Source of the DNA: Orrella dioscoreae
Lineage (GTDB): Bacteria; Pseudomonadota; Gammaproteobacteria; Burkholderiales; Burkholderiaceae_B
DNA length: 64,000 nucleotides
Direction: 5' to 3'
Assembly (NCBI RefSeq): GCF_900089455.2
Contig: NZ_LT907988.1
Span: forward strand, 2,790,001 to 2,854,000
This document shows positions 46,913-55,749 of this stretch, piece after piece (position 1 is the stretch's first letter; each line of letters opens with the position of its first letter). Position numbers and translations under genes: made by a program. A model generated the notes under the pieces. It did no database searches. It saw only the letters and a program-made list of their open reading frames with translations, and was not told the DNA's origin.

Positions 46913-48856
46913 ATGGGCTTACTCCGAGACCTGACCCTGAGCGTCGCCACCGTGGTGGTCGTCGTGGCCTGCGGCTCGTTCGCCTTGGGGCTGCACACCG
47001 TCCACAGCTTCCTGGAAGAGTCGCTGACGCATCGCACCCAGGCCGAGGCGGCATTGCTGACCCGCCGGCTGGGCGAACTCGACGCCTCCAACGCCGTGCC
47101 GCTGCTGAGCCAGGTCTTCGATGCCTACGGCTATCGCCAATTGCGCCTGCGCGCGGCCGAAGGCGACACCGTCTTCGAGGCCTCGCGGCCTGCCGCCGCC
47201 GGCCACGCGCCGCAATGGTTCGAGCGGCTCGTCCCGCTGGCCGTCCCGCCCGTCACCCTCGCCGTCCCCACCGGCCCCTATCAGGGCGCCACGCTCAGTG
47301 TATCCGCCGATGACAAGCCGGGCCGCGACCGGCTCTGGCAAGGCGCCAGGTCGCTGGGCCAACTGACAGCCGCCACGCTGGCCTGCACCCTTCTCATCGC
47401 CATCCTGATGCGCCGCCTGCTTGCCCGCAGGCTCAGCAGCCTGGGCCGCAGCGTGCAACAGTGGACCGAGCGCGGCAATGGGACCAAGCCTCCCCTGCCC
47501 CCTGAACTGCAACCTGTCGGCGCCGCCATCGACCAGTTGCAGGCGCAGGCCCGCGCGCGCATCGCCCAGCACACCCAGACCATCGAGACGCTGCAGGAAG
47601 AACTGGAAGTCGACCCCGTCACCCGCCTGCCCAATCGCAAGCGCTTCCTGGCCGCGCTGCACCAGGCCGTGCTGCCGCGCATGACCGGCGAGGACACGAT
47701 CAACGCCCATGGCCACGTCGTGCTGTTCCGGCAGCGCGACCTGGCCAGCATCAACCAGCACATGCCACGCCAGCTGACCGACCAGTGGCTGCGCGGGGTG
47801 ACGGACCGCGTGCAGGGCCTGCTGCCGGACACGGGCACGCAAGCGCTGCTGGGCCGCCTGAACGGCTCGGATTTCGGCCTGCTGCTGCCCGGCATGGAGC
47901 CCGCCGACGCCTTGCGGCTCAGCGAGCAATTGCGTATTGCGCTGCGCGGCTGCCGCATCGCCATCGACGAGGCGGGCACGCTGTGCCGCTGGGCCCTGAC
48001 GCTGACCGCCTATACCAGTGCCGACACCCCGACGCGCATCCTGGCTCGGCTGGACCACGGCCTGATGCGCTCGGAAAGCGCCGGTGAGGAAACCATCGCC
48101 GCGTCCTCGCCGCGTCCGCCCGCCCTGGCCTCGGCCTCGGGCGAATACGCCTGGAAGGACACCCTGCTGACCGCGCTGGACCAGCACCGCTTCTCGCTGG
48201 CCACCGGCCGCCGCGAGCTGCAGGACGGCACGCTGCTGCGCCACGAGGCCTCCCTGACCTTGCACGACCCGCGCACCGAACAGGCCCTGCCGGCCCAGAC
48301 CTTCATTCCCGCCGCCATCCGCCTGGGTCTCGCCTCGGACTGTGACATCCAGGCCGTCAGGCTGGCGCTGGACTGGCTGACCCCGGACCGGGGCGAGCTT
48401 GCGACATTGCTGTCGCTGGCATCACTGGGGCAGTCCCGCTTCCTGCCGCGCCTGCAGCAGATGCTGGAAGACCGTCCGGCGCAAGCCGCCAAGCTGCTGC
48501 TGGAAATCGACGCGCATGGCCTGGTCGATCACTATGCGGACGTCCGTTCGCTGTGCGAACTGGCCACCGCCACCGGCGTGCGCATCGGCCTGCGCCGCCT
48601 GACCCGGCAGTTCGGCGCCATGGCGCATCTGCACCACCTGCCGCTCAGCTACATCAAGCTGGACGCCGATTTCGTCGACGGCCTGCCGGACAGCCCGGGC
48701 AGCCGCCACCTGGCCAGCTCGGTCGCGCAGACGGCCACTGCGCTGGGCATCGCGGTGCACGCCACGCTGCCGGCCAATGCCGCGCTGCGCGACTGGCTGC
48801 AGGACCTGGGCATCACCCTCGTCGTCGAACGTCCCGCCTTGGAGGACTCGGCATGA
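46913..48856 (+). CDS. LapD-like inner-membrane cyclic-di-GMP receptor (degenerate GGDEF and EAL)
   Basis: 647 residues. The layout matches LapD: membrane helix (about 8-29), a periplasmic LapD/MoxY-type domain (about 30-140), a second helix (about 145-166), HAMP, then GGDEF- and EAL-type domains. Both are catalytically dead: LNGSDFG sits where RxGGDEF should be, and RHEASLTL where xEALxR should be. Such proteins sense cyclic-di-GMP and signal outward across the membrane, classically by holding the LapG protease. No lapG is in the window. Its stop overlaps the histidine kinase (ATGA). Confidence 0.8.
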   Translation: MGLLRDLTLSVATVVVVVACGSFALGLHTVHSFLEESLTHRTQAEAALLTRRLGELDASNAVPLLSQVFDAYGYRQLRLRAAEGDTVFEASRPAAAGHAPQWFERLVPLAVPPVTLAVPTGPYQGATLSVSADDKPGRDRLWQGARSLGQLTAATLACTLLIAILMRRLLARRLSSLGRSVQQWTERGNGTKPPLPPELQPVGAAIDQLQAQARARIAQHTQTIETLQEELEVDPVTRLPNRKRFLAALHQAVLPRMTGEDTINAHGHVVLFRQRDLASINQHMPRQLTDQWLRGVTDRVQGLLPDTGTQALLGRLNGSDFGLLLPGMEPADALRLSEQLRIALRGCRIAIDEAGTLCRWALTLTAYTSADTPTRILARLDHGLMRSESAGEETIAASSPRPPALASASGEYAWKDTLLTALDQHRFSLATGRRELQDGTLLRHEASLTLHDPRTEQALPAQTFIPAAIRLGLASDCDIQAVRLALDWLTPDRGELATLLSLASLGQSRFLPRLQQMLEDRPAQAAKLLLEIDAHGLVDHYADVRSLCELATATGVRIGLRRLTRQFGAMAHLHHLPLSYIKLDADFVDGLPDSPGSRHLASSVAQTATALGIAVHATLPANAALRDWLQDLGITLVVERPALEDSA

Positions 48857-50082
48857 CCCCCGAGATGCTGTTGCGTGCCCACGCCCCGCTGGACATCGCC
48901 ATGATGCTGGGCTGGCCGGCCTGGCTCCTGCCGGGCCTGTTCCTTGCCGCGCTCCTGGCCCTGGGCACGCGCGCCCGGCGCCAGCCGCAAGCCGAATGGC
49001 TGGGTCTGCTGGCGCTGGTCGCGCTGGAATTCCTGGCCGTGCTGCTGCTGCCGCCACCGCCCGGTTGGCTGGCGCTGGCCCTGCCGCCAGCCATTGCCGC
49101 CCTGGGCGTGCGTCACGCGCCCGGCCTGCCCCGTAACGGTTCGCTGGTGCTGGGCTTGAGCTACCTGGCGAACCTGCCCGCGCTTGCCGCCAGCAGCGGA
49201 CTGATGCCCGCGCACGAATGGACCCTGTTCGTGTGGCAGGCGGGGCTGGCCGTGCGTGCCCTGGCCTGCCTCGGCATGGCCCTGCAGGCCGCACCGGCGC
49301 GTCTCGTCCCGCCGACGCGCCACATGCCCGCGCCGCCCCACGCCGGCCTGGCCGAAGCCGAGGAATGGGCCACCGCCGTGCACGCCTACCGCCAGGCCGG
49401 CAGCCTGCTCGCGCACGAACTGCGCGCGCCGCTTTCCACGCTGGACTCGGCGGTCCAGGCCCTGGCGCTGGCCGTCTCCGACGATGACGAACACGCCCGC
49501 GCGCGGCTCGCACGCATGCGCCGCGCGGTGCAGCGCGTGACGGAGCTGACGGGGAGTTTCCTGGGCAGCGGCATGCTGGGCGAGCGCCTGCTCCAGCCGC
49601 GCACGGCGTCGCAAGACCTGGGCAAGCTCGCACGCGGCACGGCCCTGCAGATGCAGGCCGACATGGCGCATCCGCTGGACATGCCGACCGAGGGGCAGGC
49701 GCTGGCCGTCTGCGACGCAGTGCTCTGCGTCGAAGTGCTGCGCAACCTGCTGCACAACGCCGCCAAATATTCCCCCGCGGACCAGCCCATTTCGCTGCGC
49801 TGGGGCACGGACGACGCCGCGGGCCAGGCCTGGGTGTCGGTGGCGGATCGCGGCCCGGGCATCGGGGAAGAGGAACTGGCGCGCATCTTCGAGCCGCACT
49901 ACCGGCGGACGGCGCACAGGGAAACCAAGGGGATGGGCGTGGGCCTGTACCTGGCCCGGGAAATGTGCCGCCGCCAGCGCGGCGAACTGAGCGTGCAGAG
50001 CCGTGACGGCCACGGCTCGGTCTTCACCCTGCGCCTGCCGATGGCGCGGGCGGAGACGTCGGATCAGGTCGCGAAGACGTAA
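48853..50082 (+). CDS. Membrane sensor histidine kinase
   Basis: 409 residues. Five or six N-terminal hydrophobic segments (about 15-145) with little periplasmic loop, suggesting a membrane- or interface-sensing input. Dimerisation/phosphoacceptor helix SLLAHELRAPLSTL with His188; ATPase domain with RNLLHNAAKYSP (N-box), DRGPGIGEEEL and GMGVGLYLAREM. Coupled to the LapD-like gene at its start; its last 19 bases overlap the end of the convergent response-regulator gene. That regulator is its probable partner. Confidence 0.88.
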   Translation: MTPEMLLRAHAPLDIAMMLGWPAWLLPGLFLAALLALGTRARRQPQAEWLGLLALVALEFLAVLLLPPPPGWLALALPPAIAALGVRHAPGLPRNGSLVLGLSYLANLPALAASSGLMPAHEWTLFVWQAGLAVRALACLGMALQAAPARLVPPTRHMPAPPHAGLAEAEEWATAVHAYRQAGSLLAHELRAPLSTLDSAVQALALAVSDDDEHARARLARMRRAVQRVTELTGSFLGSGMLGERLLQPRTASQDLGKLARGTALQMQADMAHPLDMPTEGQALAVCDAVLCVEVLRNLLHNAAKYSPADQPISLRWGTDDAAGQAWVSVADRGPGIGEEELARIFEPHYRRTAHRETKGMGVGLYLAREMCRRQRGELSVQSRDGHGSVFTLRLPMARAETSDQVAKT

Positions 50083-50795
50083 CCCTGGCCGCGCACCGAC
50101 AGCACCGGCACCTTCATGCCGACAGACTGCGCCTTGGCGCGCAGGCGGCTGACCAGCACATCGATGCGCCGCAGTTCGAAGTCGTTGGGATCGCCCGGAT
50201 TGAAGATCTCGGACAGGGTCTGGCGGCTGACCACCGTGCCCGCGCTTTTCAGCAACGCACCGATGAAGATGCGCTCCTGGGCGCTGAGATGCAGCGTAGT
50301 GCCGTCGGGGGCAGTGAGAATCCAGCCGCCATCCTGCAGCGACCAGCTGGGCGACGGCACGGCGCGCGCGGGCGTGGGACTCGACGGTTGGCGAACCACG
50401 CCGGCCATGCGCATGCGGCGCGCCAGGCTGCGGATCACCGAGCTCAGCTCCAGCATGTCGACCGGCTTGGTCATGTAGATGTCGGCGCCGCCCTCGAGGC
50501 CGCGCACGCGGTCTTCCAGCGCGCCCCGGCCTGTCAGCATGACGATGCCCACGGGGTGGTGGGCACGCAGTCGCGTGGCGACGGTGAAGCCGTCCTCGCC
50601 GGGAACATTGGCGTCCAGCAGGACGACATCGCAAGGCTCGACGTCGAACTGGCTGAGGAAGGACGCGGAATCGGCGCAGGAGAAAGACACGTGGAAGCCG
50701 AAGCCGCCCAGGCCCAACGCCAGTTCTTCACGGAAGTCGTCATCGTCCTCGAGCAGTCCGATGCGTAGTAGGTCTTCGGAAAAATGCGGTTGCAC
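50064..50795 (-). CDS. OmpR/PhoB-family response regulator
   Basis: 243 residues, GTG start. Receiver domain: acidic cluster EDDDD (16-20), phosphoacceptor Asp61 in LLDANVPG, Thr88 and Lys110 in MTKPVD. A C-terminal winged-helix DNA-binding domain (about 150-243) includes TLHLSAQERIFIGALL and VDVLVSRLR-like helices and ends VLSVRGQGYVFAT. Transcribed toward the kinase gene with overlapping stops, so both genes share sequence but need separate promoters. Target genes unknown; EPS, cellulose or cyclic-di-GMP genes nearby are candidates. Confidence 0.9.
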   Translation of the reverse strand: MQPHFSEDLLRIGLLEDDDDFREELALGLGGFGFHVSFSCADSASFLSQFDVEPCDVVLLDANVPGEDGFTVATRLRAHHPVGIVMLTGRGALEDRVRGLEGGADIYMTKPVDMLELSSVIRSLARRMRMAGVVRQPSSPTPARAVPSPSWSLQDGGWILTAPDGTTLHLSAQERIFIGALLKSAGTVVSRQTLSEIFNPGDPNDFELRRIDVLVSRLRAKAQSVGMKVPVLSVRGQGYVFAT

Positions 50796-50978
50796 GAAAG
50801 AGGATATCCGGATCTGCGCTGACGACAGGGCGCACGGTGACGCCTACGCTTTTTCTTCCCGGACCGAAGGGAAGATGACAGATTTTAACATTTTGATGGG
50901 TTCGGAAGCGAGTCAGGACTGACCCGAATACAAAAAGTTAACGCAACCATTTCCCTCCATTGCCCCCGTCCGGTCCCA

Positions 50979-52475
50979 TCAGGATGAACAGCTAACCTCG
51001 AGGTCCGAAGCCCAATCCGGCGCAAGAGCCGCATATTCCTTAGCATTTTCATGTTCTTGCCACGGATTTCGCAGCACGCGCAGAAGATTGTCCAACTCCC
51101 CGGCGTCTCCCTCCGCCGCCGCCCGGATCGCGGTTTCGGCCAGATGGTTGCGTAAAACATACAGAGGATTGTTACGGTTCATGACTTCGACACGCTCGAC
51201 GGGGTCGCGCCCATCGCGTGCCAGCCTTGCGGCGTACTGCGCGAGCCAGGCCTGCGTGGCCTCGCGGTCGATGAAGAGATCCAGGAACGGGGCGGCCTGG
51301 CCCTCGGGCGCCAACGCAAGCCGGCGGAAGGTCTGCGTGAAATCGGCGCGCGAGCCGTGCATGAGGCGCAGCAGTTCATCGAACAGGGCTTCGTCCTCGG
51401 CTTGCCATTGGGCCAGGCCCAGCTTCGCGGCCACCCGGCCGTGCCAGCGCGACAGGAACGCCGCTTCATAGCCATCCAGGGCCTCGCCCAGCGCGTCTTC
51501 CTGCCCGGGTACCAACGGGTGCAGGGCCGTGGCCAGCCGCTGCAGGTTCCAGTGCGCCACGGAGGGCTGCACGTTCCAGGCATAGCGGCCCTGGCTGTCG
51601 GTGTGGTTGCAGATGTGGCCGGCATTGAAGCCGTCCATGAACCCGTAAGGCCCGTAATCGAGCGTCAGGCCCAGGATGGACATGTTGTCGGTGTTCATGA
51701 CGCCGTGGCAGAAGCCCACCGACAGCCAGTCCGCCATGAGCGTGCCGGTGCGCCGCGTGACCTCGGCCAGCATGCGCACGACGTCGGCGCCGGGCGCCTG
51801 CGGCTCGCCCGCGGGCGCGTCGCGGCACTCGGGATAGAAGGTATCGATGACGTAATCGGCCAGGATGCGCAGGTTGGCCATGTCCTTGCGCGACGCCCAG
51901 TGCTCGAAGGAGCCGAAACGCACGAAGCTGGGCGCCATGCGCGTCACCACCGCCGCGGTCTCGACGGTTTCGCGCACCACGGCATCGTCCGACACCGCGA
52001 TGGCCAGCGCACGTGTGGTGGGAATGCCCAGTCCATGCATGGCCTCGCTGGCCAGGTATTCGCGCACCGAGGAACGCAGCACCGCACGCCCGTCTCCCAT
52101 CCGCGAATACGGCGTGAGGCCGCTGCCCTTCAACTGCAGCTCCCAATTGCCCGACGGGCCTTGCACCTCGCCCAGCAGGTGCGCGCGCCCATCGCCCAGC
52201 TGACCCGCCCACACGCCGAACTGATGGCCGCTGTAGACCGCCGCCAGCGGGTCGCCGCCCGGCAGCGGCGCGCTGCCGGACACCACCGCCAGGAACTCGG
52301 GCGTCTGCAAGGCGGCCGGATCCAGGCCGATCAGGGCAGCGGCGTCGGCATTGGCGTGCAGCAGGCGCGGCGCATGCTGGAACGGCCTGGGCGCGAGCCG
52401 GGTGTAGAAGGAATCGGGCAGCGCGGCAAAGCTGTTGCGCAGGGAAAGCTGATCGAGGGTCTTGGCGAGGGTCAT
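50979..52475 (-). CDS. selO: Protein adenylyltransferase SelO (YdiU/UPF0061)
   Basis: 498 residues. A pseudokinase-fold enzyme that transfers AMP to protein Ser/Thr/Tyr. Seen: YSGHQFGVWAGQLGDGRA, LQLKGSGLTPYSRMGDGRAVLRSS (in parts), the Mg-binding GFCHGVMNTDNMS and the conserved C-terminal SCSS, where Cys occupies the position that is selenocysteine in eukaryotic SelO. Start overlaps the DUF2069 gene stop (ATGA). Confidence 0.96.
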   Translation of the reverse strand: MTLAKTLDQLSLRNSFAALPDSFYTRLAPRPFQHAPRLLHANADAAALIGLDPAALQTPEFLAVVSGSAPLPGGDPLAAVYSGHQFGVWAGQLGDGRAHLLGEVQGPSGNWELQLKGSGLTPYSRMGDGRAVLRSSVREYLASEAMHGLGIPTTRALAIAVSDDAVVRETVETAAVVTRMAPSFVRFGSFEHWASRKDMANLRILADYVIDTFYPECRDAPAGEPQAPGADVVRMLAEVTRRTGTLMADWLSVGFCHGVMNTDNMSILGLTLDYGPYGFMDGFNAGHICNHTDSQGRYAWNVQPSVAHWNLQRLATALHPLVPGQEDALGEALDGYEAAFLSRWHGRVAAKLGLAQWQAEDEALFDELLRLMHGSRADFTQTFRRLALAPEGQAAPFLDLFIDREATQAWLAQYAARLARDGRDPVERVEVMNRNNPLYVLRNHLAETAIRAAAEGDAGELDNLLRVLRNPWQEHENAKEYAALAPDWASDLEVSCSS

Positions 52476-52846
52476 GAGCGATGCGCCTTGCGGGCCGCGC
52501 GCTTGGCGGGCCGCACGTAGAAGATGGCAGACAGGAAGAACGCCAGCGACAGCACGATCTCGATCGCGGCCAGCGTCACGGAGGGTCCGGGCGGATCGGA
52601 CATGAACCGCACCACCCCTTCCATGAGATACAGCAGGCTCAGCATGGCGGCCCACTGCATGGTGTAGAGGTTACCGCGCAGCACGCCGCGCAGCGGGAAG
52701 GCCAGCGGCAGCGCCTTCAGCAGCAGCCAGGAACCACCCGGGCGCAAAGGCGCCAGCACGGTTTCCCAGGCGACGCACAGCACGATGAGCGCGAGCAGTG
52801 AAATGGCCGCGACGCGGCGCAAGGTGGGGTTCAGCGAGATATCCAT
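52472..52846 (-). CDS. DUF2069 small membrane protein
   Basis: 124 residues, four hydrophobic helices, with a basic C-terminus (RPAKRAARKAHRS). Matches DUF2069: LAPLRPGGSWLLLKALPLAFPL and the GRLYTMQWAAML-like segment (GNLYTMQWAAML). Function unknown. Translationally coupled to selO. A GATAAT hexamer ends six bases before the ATG, so the mRNA may be leaderless. Confidence 0.85.
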   Translation of the reverse strand: MDISLNPTLRRVAAISLLALIVLCVAWETVLAPLRPGGSWLLLKALPLAFPLRGVLRGNLYTMQWAAMLSLLYLMEGVVRFMSDPPGPSVTLAAIEIVLSLAFFLSAIFYVRPAKRAARKAHRS

Positions 52847-52863
52847 GCTGCTATTATCGCGCG
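52847..52863. promoter_or_regulatory. 17-base divergent start-to-start region with back-to-back -10-like hexamers
   Basis: TATTAT (52852-52857, forward) and GATAAT (52853-52858, reverse) overlap almost fully, and each ends six bases before an ATG. If both act as -10 boxes, both mRNAs begin at or near their start codon. No good -35 elements seen. Confidence 0.4.
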
Positions 52864-54240
52864 ATGGAACACCCCGCAGCGCCGGTAGACCGGACCCTCG
52901 CGGTCCCCGCCGCCCACGCCTCCCTGAGCTGGAGGGAGCGGGCTGGCAGCCTGCTGCGCTTCGTGGGCAAGCGCGCCGACGAGGAAAGGCTGCTGCAGGT
53001 GGCCTCCAGCCTCACTTTCACCACGGTCCTCGCCGTCGTGCCGCTGCTCGCCGTGGTGCTGTCGCTGTTCACCGCCTTCCCCCTGTTCAACGACTTTCGC
53101 GTTGCCCTGGAAGACTTCCTGGCCAACAACCTGATGCCGCCCGCCGTGTCGGACAACATCATGGACCACCTGAACCAGTTCGCCCAGCAGGCCTCGCGCC
53201 TGACGACCATCGGCGGCGCGTTCCTGGTGGTGACGTCCCTGATGCTCATCATGACCATCGACATGGCCTTCAACGACATCTGGCGCGTCACCCGCCAGCG
53301 TCCGCTGGCGCAGCGCGCGCTGATCTATTGGGCGGTGATCACGCTGGGGCCGGTGCTGGCGGGCGCCAGCCTGTGGACGACCTCGGTGCTGGCGCGCGAG
53401 TCCATGGGCCTGGCCGGCGACACCATGTCGCGCGCGCTGGAGCTCACCCTGTCCTACGTCCCGATCGTCCTCACCGCCATCGGTTTCGCCGCGCTCTATG
53501 TGGTGGTGCCCAACCGCAAGGTGGAATGGAAGGACGCGCTGGCCGGCGGCTTCTGCACCGCGCTGCTGCTGGAGCTGACCAAGCGCGGCTTCGCGTTCTA
53601 CATCACCAAGTTCCCGACCTATACCGTCATCTACGGCGCCTTCGCCACGGTGCCGGTGTTCCTGCTGTGGATCTACCTGTCCTGGCTGGCGGTACTGCTG
53701 GGGGCGGCCATCGCGGCCATCCTGCCCTATCTGCGCATGGGGCGTTGGGACATCAACCGGCGCCCGGGCGCGGAATTCATCGACGCACTGGCGGTGCTGC
53801 GCGCACTTTACTCGGCCCGCAACCAGGGCCAGGCGGCACGCGACAGCACCGCGCTGGCGCGGCAACTGCGGCTGCATCCGGATGAACTGGCGGACGTCAT
53901 GGCCACCCTGACCTCGCTGGGCCTGGTCTCGCGGGTCCAGACCCGCAATCGCGAAAGCTGGGTGTTAAGCTGCGACCCGCAGGCCGCCACCCTGGCCCCG
54001 CTGGTGGACCGTTTCCTGATCGATCGCGGTCAACGCCGGCTGGAAAACGAACCCGAAATCCTGGAAACCATCGCCCCGCTGCTGGCCGGGGGCGTGAGCA
54101 TGCCGCTGGAAGCGCTGCTCAAGCCCGCCGCCCCGCAAGCCGCCGACACGACTGGCGCCCCGACGGATTCCCGCTCAAAATCAACAATATCGAAGGCGCC
54201 GGACGACGCCACGGAGGAAAACCATGCTCAAAGTCATTGA
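52864..54240 (+). CDS. YihY/BrkB family inner-membrane protein with C-terminal winged-helix-like extension
   Basis: 458 residues. Six membrane helices between about 45 and 295 define the YihY (formerly RNase BN, BrkB) family: ASSLTFTTVLAVVPLLAV, TIGGAFLVVTSLMLI, PTYTVIYGAFATVPVFLLWIYLSWL (read in parts). After about 310 a soluble part with a winged-helix pattern (LARQLRLHPDELADVMATL ... LVSRVQTRNRESWVLS) and a polar tail follows. Suspected transporter; function not established. The 3' end overlaps the CBS gene by 17 bases. Confidence 0.9.
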   Translation: MEHPAAPVDRTLAVPAAHASLSWRERAGSLLRFVGKRADEERLLQVASSLTFTTVLAVVPLLAVVLSLFTAFPLFNDFRVALEDFLANNLMPPAVSDNIMDHLNQFAQQASRLTTIGGAFLVVTSLMLIMTIDMAFNDIWRVTRQRPLAQRALIYWAVITLGPVLAGASLWTTSVLARESMGLAGDTMSRALELTLSYVPIVLTAIGFAALYVVVPNRKVEWKDALAGGFCTALLLELTKRGFAFYITKFPTYTVIYGAFATVPVFLLWIYLSWLAVLLGAAIAAILPYLRMGRWDINRRPGAEFIDALAVLRALYSARNQGQAARDSTALARQLRLHPDELADVMATLTSLGLVSRVQTRNRESWVLSCDPQAATLAPLVDRFLIDRGQRRLENEPEILETIAPLLAGGVSMPLEALLKPAAPQAADTTGAPTDSRSKSTISKAPDDATEENHAQSH

Positions 54241-54688
54241 AATCCTGCGGGTCAAGGGCAAGACCCTGTACACCGCCAGCCCCGACGTGCTCGTCACCGA
54301 GGCCATCCAGACCATGAGCACGCAGGACATCGGCTCGCTGGTCATCATGGAGCACGGCAACCTGGCCGGCATGCTCACCTTCCGCGAAATCATCCGCCAT
54401 CTGCACAAGAGCGGCGGCGTCGCCGGCGACACCACCATCCGCGCCATCATGGACGACGCGCCGGTCAGCGTGACGCCCAACACCAGCGCCGACGAAGTGC
54501 AGCGCCTGATGCTGGAAAAGCACGCCCGCTACATCCCGGTCATGGACGGTCCGATGCTGCAGGGCGTGATTTCGTTCTACGACATGGCGCAGGCCATCGT
54601 CGCGGCTCAGCGCTTCGAGAACAACATGCTGAAGGCCTACATCCGCGACTGGCCCGGTGACTCCCGCGAGGAAACGCCCGCCACCTGA
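54224..54688 (+). CDS. Two-CBS-domain protein
   Basis: 154 residues made of a tandem CBS pair (Bateman module): TLYTASPDVLVTEAIQTMSTQDIGSLVIMEHGNLAGMLTFREIIR (in parts), then IMDDAPVSVTPNTSADEVQRLMLEKHARYIPVMDGP. Such modules bind adenine nucleotides and sense energy charge; stand-alone partners are usually unknown. Ribosome site GGAGG; it lies within the end of the yihY/brkB gene. Confidence 0.93.
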   Translation: MLKVIEILRVKGKTLYTASPDVLVTEAIQTMSTQDIGSLVIMEHGNLAGMLTFREIIRHLHKSGGVAGDTTIRAIMDDAPVSVTPNTSADEVQRLMLEKHARYIPVMDGPMLQGVISFYDMAQAIVAAQRFENNMLKAYIRDWPGDSREETPAT

Positions 54689-54717
54689 GCGGCACGGCGC
54701 GGGGCCCGGGCCGCCCT

Positions 54718-55749
54718 TCAGGCGGGCACCGCGGCCAGGCCGCGCCAGGCCTCGGCCAGCAGGGCCGGATCGTTGCTGGCCAGGCGCTTCTGGTCGGACA
54801 GCACGCGGCGCCACTCCCGCGCGCCGGCACGGCCATTCACCAGCCCCAGCATGGGCCGGGTCATCATCCGCAAGGGCATGCCGCGCGCCGTCTGGGTGGC
54901 GGCATACACACGCATCGCCTCCACCACCGCGGCATCGTCCAGCAGGACATCGCCGGGCCACCAGATCCGCGACACCTCCGACAGCACGCGCGGCTGGTGC
55001 CATGCCGCCCGGCCCAGCATCACGCCGTCGAACCCCGGCAGTTCCGCCACGGACTGCGCCGCATCGGCCAGCCCGCCATTGAGCACCATCGTGCAATCCG
55101 GAAAGTCGCGCTTGAGCTGGCGCGCGGCCTCGTAGCGCAGCGGCGGCACTTCGCGGTTGTCCTTGGGCGACAGCCCCTTCAGCACGGCATTGCGCGCGTG
55201 CACGATGAAGACGCGGCAACCCGCGTCATACAGCGTGCCCACGAAATCGCGCACGAAGGCATAGGAGTCGTCGTAGTCCAGGCCCAGGCGATGCTTGACC
55301 GTGACGGGCACCGACACGGCGTCCAGCATGGCCTTCACGCAATCGGCCACCAAAGGCGCCTCGGCCATCAGGCAGGCGCCGAAAGCGCCCTTCTGGACCC
55401 GCTCGGACGGGCACCCGCAATTGAGATTGATCTCGTCATAGCCCCACTGCTCCCCCAGCTTCGCCGATTCGGCCAGTGCCTCGGGGTCGCTGCCACCCAA
55501 TTGCAGCGCGACCGGATGCTCGGTCTCGTCGAAGTCCAGGTGGCGCGGCACGTCGCCATGCAGCAGCGCGCCCGTGGTGATCATTTCGGTGTACAGCCGC
55601 GCGCGCGGCGCCAGCAGGCGATGGAACACCCGGCAGTGGCGGTCGGTGACGTCGATCATGGGCGCGACGCACAAGCGCCAGGGGGAGTCGGCCGGCAGCG
55701 CGTGGGCGGCGTCAGGCGATGAATCTGTAAGAGTCTGATTTTGCAGCAT
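54718..55749 (-). CDS. dusA: tRNA-dihydrouridine(20/20a) synthase DusA
   Basis: 343 residues. FMN-dependent reduction of uridine in the tRNA D-loop. TIM-barrel markers: VAPMIDVTDRHCRVFHR, LQLGGSDP, INLNCGCPSERVQKGAFGACLM (in parts, with the catalytic Cys of NCGCPS), KHRLGLD, VHARNA and NGGL. DusA subfamily is indicated by the RxRLGxD-type and CxCPSxRVQ stretch. The gene is monocistronic and convergent with the CBS gene. Confidence 0.96.
   Translation of the reverse strand: MLQNQTLTDSSPDAAHALPADSPWRLCVAPMIDVTDRHCRVFHRLLAPRARLYTEMITTGALLHGDVPRHLDFDETEHPVALQLGGSDPEALAESAKLGEQWGYDEINLNCGCPSERVQKGAFGACLMAEAPLVADCVKAMLDAVSVPVTVKHRLGLDYDDSYAFVRDFVGTLYDAGCRVFIVHARNAVLKGLSPKDNREVPPLRYEAARQLKRDFPDCTMVLNGGLADAAQSVAELPGFDGVMLGRAAWHQPRVLSEVSRIWWPGDVLLDDAAVVEAMRVYAATQTARGMPLRMMTRPMLGLVNGRAGAREWRRVLSDQKRLASNDPALLAEAWRGLAAVPA

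Noticed and set aside
46913-48856. Active bifunctional cyclase/phosphodiesterase
   Set aside because: Both signature motifs are replaced (LNGSDFG for GGDEF, HEAS for EAL region), so a receptor role fits better.
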